33,400 nt of DNA from positions 1 through 33,400 of the forward strand of contig JAIPCX010000026.1 of the NCBI GenBank assembly GCA_021737945.1, read 5' to 3'. This DNA is from Polynucleobacter sp. (GTDB lineage: Bacteria > Pseudomonadota > Gammaproteobacteria > Burkholderiales > Burkholderiaceae_D). Within the stretch, counting starts at the first letter, position 1, and each line of letters opens with the position of its first letter. Below, one piece after another: positions 1 through 5,526 of the stretch. The notes below the pieces were generated by a model. That model ran no database searches. It was not told the DNA's origin and saw nothing but the letters and a program-made list of their open reading frames with translations. A program made the position numbers and the translations under genes.

Positions 1-120
1 CAAGATGTCTTTGATTACATCGAAATGTTTTACAACCCAAAAAGACGTCACAGTGTGAGTGCCGGGATGTCACCGGTAGAATATGAAAAGCAGTATTTCG
101 AGAGGCTGGAAAGTGTCTAA
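1..120 (+). CDS. IS3-family transposase OrfB, C-terminal fragment
   Basis: Frame 1 is open from the first base to TAA at 118-120 and gives 39 residues. It contains the sequence YIEMFYNPKRRHS followed by GMSPVEYE, the hallmark C-terminus of the DDE integrase (rve) domain of IS3 OrfB proteins, a few residues past the catalytic Glu. The protein would cut and join the IS ends together with the upstream OrfA. Only the end is visible, so whether the copy is functional is unknown. The gene starts outside the window. Confidence 0.85.
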   Translation, partial: QDVFDYIEMFYNPKRRHSVSAGMSPVEYEKQYFERLESV

Positions 121-138
121 GATTTCCGGGGCGATTCA
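1..138 (+). mobile_element. IS3-family insertion sequence, right (3') end only
   Basis: The window opens inside an IS3-family element. The transposase reading frame stops at 120, and the DNA that follows ends in GGGGCGATTCA at about 138, which matches the usual form of IS3-group terminal inverted repeats (left ends typically start TGAATCGCCCC). The stop codon lies inside the terminal repeat, as is common in this family. The left end and the orfA/orfB frameshift region lie outside the window, so I cannot tell whether the element is complete. The exact boundary is inferred. Confidence 0.75.
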
Positions 139-256
139 TATAAATTCGCAAAATCATTTTTAGCGTTTAACTGCAAGTGTGACGCATTAACAATAATTTC
201 AGTACCTCAGTATTCTGGCTTATTGGGCACTAAACTCATTTAAGGGGATGAACAGC

Positions 257-613
257 ATGATGAAAACAGGATGTGTAAGATTTTTTCAAGCTGTGCTATT
301 TAAGCCATTGATTGGCATACTATTAATTGGACTAATAATTGTATCTTTAGTATTCTTTTTAAATCCATATCGTGAGTGGATAACCGCAACTTATGATTAT
401 AAATTCGGTGATCCGAAGTATTATTTTTATGGATTGATTGATGTATCGGATGAAGAATTTATGAGAGGAAAACTCAAAGAAAAAAATATACACGTAGTAT
501 TAGGTGGTTGCATGATAGGTGGTTCTGAATATAAATCTGCAATGAAGTACAACAAGGTTATTGAAAGCTATTTACCTCAAGATTATTTAGAAAATATTAA
601 AAAAATTAATTAA
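257..613 (+). CDS. Small single-pass membrane protein, unknown function
   Basis: I do not recognise this family. The frame opens at 248, but the Shine-Dalgarno-like AGGGG at 243-247 touches that ATG directly. The ATG at 257 (9 nt spacing) or 260 is therefore the more likely start, giving about 118 residues. The protein has a short basic N-terminus, one strongly hydrophobic segment (about residues 14-36) and an acidic/lysine-rich domain of about 80 residues with several Tyr and Asp. The topology would be N-in with the soluble part in the periplasm. Codon use is AT-rich compared with the core genes, matching the accessory region it sits in, 3' of an IS end. It could be real or cargo of an island; function cannot be assigned. 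Confidence 0.55.
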   Translation: MMKTGCVRFFQAVLFKPLIGILLIGLIIVSLVFFLNPYREWITATYDYKFGDPKYYFYGLIDVSDEEFMRGKLKEKNIHVVLGGCMIGGSEYKSAMKYNKVIESYLPQDYLENIKKIN

Positions 614-627
614 AGTTTTTCAAAAAG

Positions 628-789
628 ATGAAAAAAAATAGGAAAAATACTTACTTATATTTTCTTTTAGATTTTTGGGTATCTCTACCGAACCTATATC
701 CAAAAGGAATGGTCAGAAGAAATTCGTTCACATCAGGTGTTTCAGAAATAGATGAGAATCTAAATACTAAATTCGACATAGATCAGTAA
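628..789 (+). CDS. Possible 53-residue ORF, unknown
   Basis: ATG at 628-630 opens a frame that runs to TAA at 787-789. It encodes a very basic N-terminus (MKKNRKN), a short aromatic/hydrophobic stretch and a polar tail. There is no convincing ribosome binding site (only AAAAAG) and no recognisable family. It lies 14 nt after the preceding membrane-protein gene and could be translated with it. It could equally be chance in AT-rich DNA. Nothing else is visible between 614 and 882. Confidence 0.2.
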   Translation: MKKNRKNTYLYFLLDFWVSLPNLYPKGMVRRNSFTSGVSEIDENLNTKFDIDQ

Positions 790-882
790 GGTTATTCATT
801 GGTGCGCTACCAAGACGTTAAGCACCTCTTTATGCTACAAGGCAACCTGTTACCTTACTAATCATAATCAGATGGCAAATCA

Positions 883-1212
883 ATGAAAATTATTTTTTTT
901 ACTCTAGTACTTACATTAACGGGCTGCAACAAAGGTAATGATATTCAGGATAGAGCAATCCTTAAATTAGTCGATAATCCACATAGAATCGAGGTTCAAT
1001 CCTCAAATAGGTTCCAGTTAAACCCTGATCCACCCTTTGTAATAGACACTATCACCGGACAAGTTTGGAGGATTTCCGGCTCCGCAGGACAGGGATACTA
1101 CTTCACGCGTGTCTGTTATAAATCTGGAGTAACCAAAACGTTGGTACCAACTCCATATGAAGATGAGTTGCCTAATGATCCGCAAAAAAACAAAATGCTA
1201 TGCAGCCAATGA
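883..1212 (+). CDS. Small predicted lipoprotein, unknown function
   Basis: This 109-residue product begins with a short lipoprotein signal peptide. After MKIIFFT comes a hydrophobic run and the lipobox L12-T13-G14-C15, so Cys15 would be acylated and the mature protein membrane-anchored. The mature part carries VIDTITGQVWRI (about residues 53-64) followed by a YFTRVCY segment and TPYED, a DTxTGxxWR-type pattern seen in small hypothetical proteins. It contains two further Cys residues that could form a disulfide. No strong ribosome binding site is visible. It sits in AT-rich DNA between an unknown membrane protein and a broken secreted-protein gene and has no informative partner. Confidence 0.55.
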   Translation: MKIIFFTLVLTLTGCNKGNDIQDRAILKLVDNPHRIEVQSSNRFQLNPDPPFVIDTITGQVWRISGSAGQGYYFTRVCYKSGVTKTLVPTPYEDELPNDPQKNKMLCSQ

Positions 1213-1340
1213 AATAGCTATCTTTAATATCGTATAAGTAATCTTCCAGACATGTTCTCACTTATCGACGACCTCCGGGGCTAGGTCTCCGTTCAGATTT
1301 GGATGCCATTCTTCACTTAATTTTTTATTCGCTTCGGCAA

Positions 1341-1607
1341 GTGAAAGTCGGGTTGTTTTTTTGTGTCATATCCGTAAACAACCACGCTGATATCTGCCGC
1401 TGTGTGAATGATGAGATGGAACCAATATGTTCCAGTAGCGTTGACTTACCGCCTATCTGCCCTACAAAAGTGTGTCCAGTTACACCGGTATCTATCTAGC
1501 CAATAACTACACCTAAGGTACCGCCAGTTGGAGCCTCGAGTTGTGAAAACTATCAGGTGCTAAATCCCAGCAGCGGTAAATATGAGTGGCAAAGGCTGTG
1601 TCGATGA
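1341..1607 (+). pseudogene. Decayed Cys/Pro-rich small secreted protein gene
   Basis: The frame in register with GTG 1341 reads a hydrophobic leader (VGLFFCVISV), then HADICRCVNDEMEPICSSS and a stretch rich in PPICP / VCPVTPVS. A TAG at 1497-1499 interrupts it. The same frame then continues coherently: PITTPKVPPVGASSCENY, QVLNPSSGKYEWQRLCR, and TGA at 1605-1607. The two halves share regular Cys and Pro spacing, and the part after the stop has the look of a conserved tail (QVLNP...YEWxxxCR). I infer one original ORF of about 88 codons with a cleaved signal peptide, now broken by the TAG. An ATG at 1299 is in frame but has poor support. I have a general memory of such small Cys-rich proteins in integrative elements but cannot name the family. 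Confidence 0.5.
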
Positions 1608-1850
1608 GACTGGCCCGAAATACTTTTTTGTCCCAATCAACCTGACATTTCAAGTGTTACATCTCAAATTAATATCGGGGTAACTTCCCTCATCTTGCCT
1701 TACTTATAACGATTTTTTCTTTGGGATAGAAAGTTGAGCAACAAATAAAAATTGCACCAATTTTGCGCACTAGTCAAAATCTCTGAAAACCCTCTCCAAG
1801 GGAAAATTAATTTATCACCTAACTCATTGTTTTGTAATGTATTATTTAAA

Positions 1851-1883
1851 TTACTGGCATCTTAAAACAACTCCTACCAGTAA
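1851..1883 (-). terminator. Possible weak terminator hairpin after the polymerase-like gene
   Basis: TTACTGG (1851-1857) and CCAGTAA (1877-1883) are perfectly complementary with a 19-nt loop, directly beyond the stop codon (1888-1890) of the minus-strand gene. There is no U-tract, so it may be only a transcript-stabilising stem, or chance. Confidence 0.2.
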
Positions 1884-1887
1884 GTTT

Positions 1888-3243
1888 CTACCCCCTACAT
1901 ATAGGTGGAGCGAGGGAAAGGCTTGCTGCCATCACGCCCGAGCGACGTGCCGATGAGATAAAAAGGTCATAGACACGGTGTTTACCACGCCTGATCTTAA
2001 GTCCATTATTTGCAGGTTTGATCGTTGGATAGACTCCACTGACATTGTAAAAACATTCATTCATTACTTCATTGAGCAAACGTTCATGTCTAGCCTGACA
2101 AATAAATCCATCATGAATTCCAAGTACTGGCACATTTTGTTTTAGTAATTCCAACAATATGAGTCGAGTAATTTTGGACTCTTGAAACATAAGTTCCAGT
2201 CCAACGCCAGTCTCAAATACGTGTTTTATCTGATAATGTTTTTCCTCAACCAAATGTCTAAGAGACTTTTGGGAAACACCAAGAGATTCAAGCTTTTCTT
2301 TAGACAAACCATACTTACTTCGGGTGTTTAACAACGCCGCAATATATTTTTTTATAACGTCACGCTTTTCAATATCCCGATCAGGGTTAATACCTAATTC
2401 ATAAGAATCCAAAGGCAGTGGTAGTTTAAATTGAGCATAAATCAAAGTTACAATTGTAGAGCCGAAATCTAACTCTATAGTTGGCTCGTCATTTATTCGT
2501 ATATAAGGTCTCAAACCTCTTCGAATATTTTGCCACCATCCACCATAAAACCGTCCACCACGATCTAAGCGACCCATAGCAAAAATTCGCCTGTAACTCA
2601 AATCCGATAAATTGCAAAACTCTTTGCCCTCTCCACGAATTAAACGTCTAAGTGGTGCATCAGGCAGATAAGGGCAAATAACTAATTTGGATGTACGACG
2701 ATTAATCTCGTGGATTTCTTTTCTCATTTCCCAAACTTCAGAGGTCTCTGGAGTAGGAAGAGTTAGCCTTTCATTCAAAAAATCATCTCTTTCTCTGACA
2801 ACAACGACCTCTCTACTGTCATCGTATTGTAACGGCGTCCAGACTAACCCAGTCTGCTTAAAAAGGTTTTGAAGTTTTTTTAAAGCTAATATTTCGCTAG
2901 CCCGATTTACATATAAACCTTGCTTTGCAACGCGTACCTCAATCCATCCTGTTGATTTCAGTATGTCGAGTGAACTTAGGGTGGACTGATAACCAAATCC
3001 AAAATTGGGGAAATTTTTCTTTCCTATCGGTAAAATCACAGACTTTATGCCAATGTGATGTGCTTCATACAATGCTGACACGACCCAGACCAATGCTCCT
3101 TCCCATTGTTTTTTAACGTCTACATCCAAACCTCTGCCTGATTGAGTAGCCAAATACTGGCTCAATATGTCTTTACAAAAATCCTCAAAAAGCTCAATAC
3201 GAGGACTACAGGCATTAGCAAAAACACGCTTTTCAGTAGCCAT
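1888..3243 (-). CDS. Polymerase-palm-like protein (family A / T7-type motifs), function unknown
   Basis: The protein has 451 residues from ATG 3243, or 455 from an in-frame GTG at 3255; neither start has a good ribosome binding site. Numbering here uses the longer form. The N-terminal 200 residues are not recognised. The core GRLDRGGRFYGGWWQ (228-241) leads into PTIELDFGS (258-266), resembling polymerase motif A (invariant Asp, here D263). R298...K302...N310...YG316 resembles the motif B helix of family-A DNA polymerases and T7 RNA polymerases. ESKITRLILLELL then PVLGIHDGF (376-384) resembles motif C (H381-D382). The expected S or E after HD is G here. The gene is 82 nt downstream of an HGGxSTG gene on the same strand and probably co-transcribed with it. 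I recall similar proteins annotated only as hypothetical in proteobacterial mobile DNA. The polymerase relation is inferred from motifs; activity is unproven. Confidence 0.75.
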   Translation of the reverse strand: MATEKRVFANACSPRIELFEDFCKDILSQYLATQSGRGLDVDVKKQWEGALVWVVSALYEAHHIGIKSVILPIGKKNFPNFGFGYQSTLSSLDILKSTGWIEVRVAKQGLYVNRASEILALKKLQNLFKQTGLVWTPLQYDDSREVVVVRERDDFLNERLTLPTPETSEVWEMRKEIHEINRRTSKLVICPYLPDAPLRRLIRGEGKEFCNLSDLSYRRIFAMGRLDRGGRFYGGWWQNIRRGLRPYIRINDEPTIELDFGSTIVTLIYAQFKLPLPLDSYELGINPDRDIEKRDVIKKYIAALLNTRSKYGLSKEKLESLGVSQKSLRHLVEEKHYQIKHVFETGVGLELMFQESKITRLILLELLKQNVPVLGIHDGFICQARHERLLNEVMNECFYNVSGVYPTIKPANNGLKIRRGKHRVYDLFISSARRSGVMAASLSLAPPICRG

Positions 3244-3337
3244 ATGTTTCGCCACTTAATTTTGAAATCGAGATCAGTTGTAACTTTATCTCACTGAATA
3301 TTTAATTATCATTAACTCGTTACTGCTTCAAGATTAG

Positions 3338-3709
3338 TTAATAATCAGTGCTATCAGTTGGATTAGTAAGTGCTGTTTCACCTCTTGCATATGGCGGGCG
3401 TCCTGTAGGTCGTGGCGATTCCAACATTCCTATATGCCATGCCAACAAATGCAGCAGGTATATCTCCTGTAACTCTAAGCTTAGTTCACGCTTAGCCTGC
3501 CTAGTACTCATCCCGTGGATTGTCTTAGCCTTAGCACATCTCTCTCTGCCCTCTTTGGTTTTAGGGCCAGTGGACTTTCCGCCATGAAACCGGCAGACCT
3601 GCTTGCCCTTAGTCGCAGGCGCGCCGCATTGAACATGAGTACGCTTAGACAATGCTTGACAGCGAAGACAAAGAATTTTTCCGCCGGCAGTTAGGGTGAG
3701 TTTATGCAC
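3338..3709 (-). CDS. HGGxSTG domain-containing protein
   Basis: This 123-residue protein starts at GTG 3709; a weak GGGA lies about 5-8 nt upstream. RCQALSKRTHVQCGAPATKG is followed by CRFHGGKSTGPKTKEGR and RCAKAKTIHGMSTR, the defining signature of the HGGxSTG family. C17, C28, C39 and H42 are spaced like a zinc knuckle, followed by H42-GGKSTG48. Members are small, basic at the N-terminus and common in phages and integrated elements; their molecular role is not established. The C-terminal 40 residues are Pro/Arg-rich and look disordered. It is the first gene of a probable two-gene unit with the polymerase-like gene downstream, which suggests a nucleic-acid-related job, though this is inference. 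Confidence 0.8.
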   Translation of the reverse strand: MHKLTLTAGGKILCLRCQALSKRTHVQCGAPATKGKQVCRFHGGKSTGPKTKEGRERCAKAKTIHGMSTRQAKRELSLELQEIYLLHLLAWHIGMLESPRPTGRPPYARGETALTNPTDSTDY

Positions 3710-3813
3710 CTTAATCCCAATAAGACAGTCGATCGGTGAGCGTCATTTTTTAATAACAGGAGTCCATGAATCAGCGTTACCAATGTTCGTATATTCAGAA
3801 AACTCCCCGTCCA

Positions 3814-3836
3814 GATATGATAAATATTTATATATC
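3814..3836. promoter_or_regulatory. AT-rich palindrome upstream of the HGGxSTG / polymerase-like unit
   Basis: GATAT (3814-3818), one unpaired base, then the perfect 12-nt palindrome ATAAATATTTAT (3820-3831), then ATATC (3832-3836), give two 11-base half-sites that are complementary. The palindrome lies about 105-125 nt upstream of the GTG at 3709 and overlaps a poor promoter-like TTGAAA on the minus strand. A dimeric repressor operator is the simplest reading; an AT-rich unwinding site or chance in AT-rich DNA are alternatives. Confidence 0.3.
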
Positions 3837-4059
3837 TATTTCAACTTGAATTTTTCTGAGTAATTAATTCAGGATTGTCAATGACATAGGAGCCGCTTCT
3901 TTAAGTCATACCCAAATTTTGAAATGCAGTTAAACCTGCATGTTTTAGACAAGTGATAGGATCACCTGCAGGAGAGATTTAAATGCTGAAGCACCGACGG
4001 CATGGAATCGGTGCAGAATCACCGCCCTAAATGTACAAACTTAGGTGGTTTTGACGGGA

Positions 4060-4080
4060 TGCAAGGTAAACAGCCTTGCA
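4060..4080 (-). terminator. Stem-loop just downstream of tRNA-Ser, probable processing/termination hairpin
   Basis: TGCAAGG (4060-4066) and CCTTGCA (4074-4080) form a perfect 7-bp stem with a 7-nt loop, 13 nt past the CCA end of tRNA-Ser on the minus strand. There is no U-run after it, so a strong intrinsic terminator is not certain. Confidence 0.4.
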
Positions 4081-4093
4081 AACGCTAGGTATT

Positions 4094-4187
4094 TGGCGGA
4101 GACCGAGGGATTCGAACCCTCGATACAGGTTTAAGCCCATATGCTTCCTTAGCAGGGAAGTGCCTTCGACCACTCGGCCAGGTCTCC
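4094..4187 (-). tRNA. tRNA-Ser(GCU)
   Basis: The minus strand folds as a class II tRNA of 94 nt with an encoded CCA. The acceptor GGAGACC (4181-4187) pairs with GGTCTCC near the 3' end, followed by G and CCA (4094-4096). The anticodon arm is CTTCC-CTGCTAA-GGAAG, giving anticodon GCT, which reads AGC/AGU serine codons. A long variable arm and a T-arm with GGTTCGAATCC are present, as expected for serine tRNAs. Its 3' end faces the AT-rich accessory region, the orientation used by elements that integrate into tRNA genes. Confidence 0.96.
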
Positions 4188-4228
4188 ACTTGCGGACAGG
4201 GATGAACCCCATCTCAACAAAGTCGCAC

Positions 4229-4257
4229 ATCATATCTTTTGAGCAGGTTTTGGTCAA
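4229..4257 (-). promoter_or_regulatory. Sigma-70 promoter of tRNA-Ser
   Basis: Read on the minus strand, TTGACC (4252-4257) and TATGAT (4229-4234) are separated by exactly 17 nt. Transcription would begin near 4222, leaving a leader of about 35 nt before the mature tRNA 5' end at 4187. The promoter sits between the efflux adaptor gene and the tRNA, so the tRNA need not rely on readthrough from the pump operon. Confidence 0.75.
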
Positions 4258-4296
4258 TCAAACACAATTAAACCAGCAAATTCAATGGATTAGCGC

Positions 4297-5523
4297 TTAG
4301 TTTTTCTTCTCAGGCTTGTCAGATTTTTCTTTATCCTTCTTTTCCACGATGATAAGTTGGTCCCCATCGGACAAACCATCGGGCGGATTCAAGACAATTT
4401 TGTCCGCTATGGTGATCCCACTCAACACCTCAACCTTTTGTCCAAAATCTTTACCCAGCTGCACGGCATGTAGTTTGACGATACCTTTGTCATCAACTGC
4501 GGCAACTCGTGGCCCCTCGCCTCTCAACAGCAAGGTATTCACTGGCACCACCAAGGCAGCTGTGTCGCCTGCAGGTATGGATACATCAACATACGCACCG
4601 GGCATTAAGGCGCCGCTCTTGTTATCGATGGTAATTTCAACTTGAAGACTGCGACTCGATGGATCAATGGCGCGCGCTGTGCGTACAACCTTTGCCTCGA
4701 ATTTTTCACCTGGGCGTTCGGCCTGCTTCAAGGTGACCGTTTGTCCAGCGCGTATGCCACCTGCATAGACCTGCGGCACATTAACGTAGAGCCGTAATGT
4801 ATCCATTTGTGTCAATACGAATAAAGGTCGGGTGGCGCTTGCACCTGCATCGATCAAATCACCTACGTTAACGTTACGCTTGGTGATCACACCGCTAAAT
4901 GGCGCAACAATTTTTGTAAACGACTGCAGATCTTTCAAGCGCTGGATATTCGCATCCACCGCACCCAGATTAGCAACGGCCTGTTCATACATACTGCGAC
5001 GCTCATCGTATTCTTGTTGAGATACGGCGCGCTGATCTAACAAGCCCTTCCAACGATCGACAGTGACTTTAGCCAAGTTCATGGCTGACACTGACTGCTG
5101 GCGAGCTGCCACGGCTTGCGCTAATTGTTGTTGAATTTCAGGGCTATTGATTTCAGCGAGTAGCTCGCCTTTTTTAACTGAGCTACCAATATCTTTCGTC
5201 CAACGCACCAAGTAGCCACTCGCGCGTGAAGAAATCGGTGATTCGATTTGCCCCAACAAAGTACCTGGCAACGAAATAGTTTGATCAGTCTTTGCAGGCT
5301 CTGCGTGGGTTACGGTAGCGTAGTGCTTACCTTGATTTTTAGTATCGGCGGCTAAGGCTAACGCTTCCGATTTTTGGCGCATCATCGTAAGAGTCGCACT
5401 ACCTAGAAGCACAAGAAAAATAACCAAAAAACTCAGGCGCAAGCGGTGCCAAGTACGAATCCGGCGTATTTCTTTTTGACCGGTGCCCTGTATAGCAAGG
5501 GAAGCGTGACGTGCTTTAGTCAT
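4297..5523 (-). CDS. RND efflux pump periplasmic adaptor (membrane fusion protein)
   Basis: The 408-residue protein is of the HlyD/AcrA adaptor type. It has a basic cytoplasmic N-terminus, a membrane anchor at about residues 29-45, a barrel/lipoyl segment around GTLLGQIESPISSRASGYLV and KKGELLAEINSPE, a coiled-coil hairpin rich in Gln/Ala (about 130-200), a second lipoyl half (FSGVITKRNVNVGDLIDAG) and a beta-barrel domain with a Lys/Glu tail. It has no lipobox, so it is anchored by the uncleaved segment. It links the inner-membrane permease to an outer-membrane channel. Its ATG lies only 3 nt after the permease stop codon, so the two are translationally coupled. No outer-membrane channel gene or regulator is adjacent. 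The substrate cannot be read from sequence. Confidence 0.9.
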   Translation of the reverse strand: MTKARHASLAIQGTGQKEIRRIRTWHRLRLSFLVIFLVLLGSATLTMMRQKSEALALAADTKNQGKHYATVTHAEPAKTDQTISLPGTLLGQIESPISSRASGYLVRWTKDIGSSVKKGELLAEINSPEIQQQLAQAVAARQQSVSAMNLAKVTVDRWKGLLDQRAVSQQEYDERRSMYEQAVANLGAVDANIQRLKDLQSFTKIVAPFSGVITKRNVNVGDLIDAGASATRPLFVLTQMDTLRLYVNVPQVYAGGIRAGQTVTLKQAERPGEKFEAKVVRTARAIDPSSRSLQVEITIDNKSGALMPGAYVDVSIPAGDTAALVVPVNTLLLRGEGPRVAAVDDKGIVKLHAVQLGKDFGQKVEVLSGITIADKIVLNPPDGLSDGDQLIIVEKKDKEKSDKPEKKN

Positions 5524-5526
5524 CTT

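Larger units (their letters stand above)
3710..4093. other. Gene-free stretch between island and tRNA-Ser, rich in short hairpins
   Basis: No protein-coding gene is supported in these 384 bases. They hold an AT-rich palindrome (3814-3836) and a series of short perfect inverted repeats: ATGCAG/CTGCAT (3924-3929 with 3936-3941), GTGAT/ATCAC with a 3-nt loop (near 3953-3965), GCACCGA/TCGGTGC (3991-3997 with 4008-4014) and TGCAAGG/CCTTGCA (4060-4066 with 4074-4080). The stretch may contain the promoter of the HGGxSTG operon, the terminator of tRNA-Ser and possibly a structured RNA or a junction of the integrated element. No integrase gene or copy of the tRNA 3' end is seen. Confidence 0.4.

Noticed and set aside
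1281-1291. AGGTCTCC near 1284-1291 matching the tRNA-Ser end, as a possible att copy
   Set aside because: Only 8 bases match, and they correspond to the 5' end of the tRNA, not the 3' end used for integration.
1299-1499. Intact 66-residue ORF from ATG 1299
   Set aside because: The first 14 codons look non-coding, there is no ribosome binding site, and the frame is better explained as the front part of a broken gene that continues past the TAG.
3965-4066. Glycine-riboswitch-like string of motifs (GGAGAGA, CACCGACGG, TTAGGTGG, GACGGGA) on the plus strand
   Set aside because: The order is suggestive, but the CACCGA segment pairs strongly with TCGGTGC, the needed P2 and P3 stems do not form, and no plus-strand gene follows.
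4027-4257. ORFs on both strands across tRNA-Ser
   Set aside because: They lie over the tRNA and its promoter and match no protein pattern.
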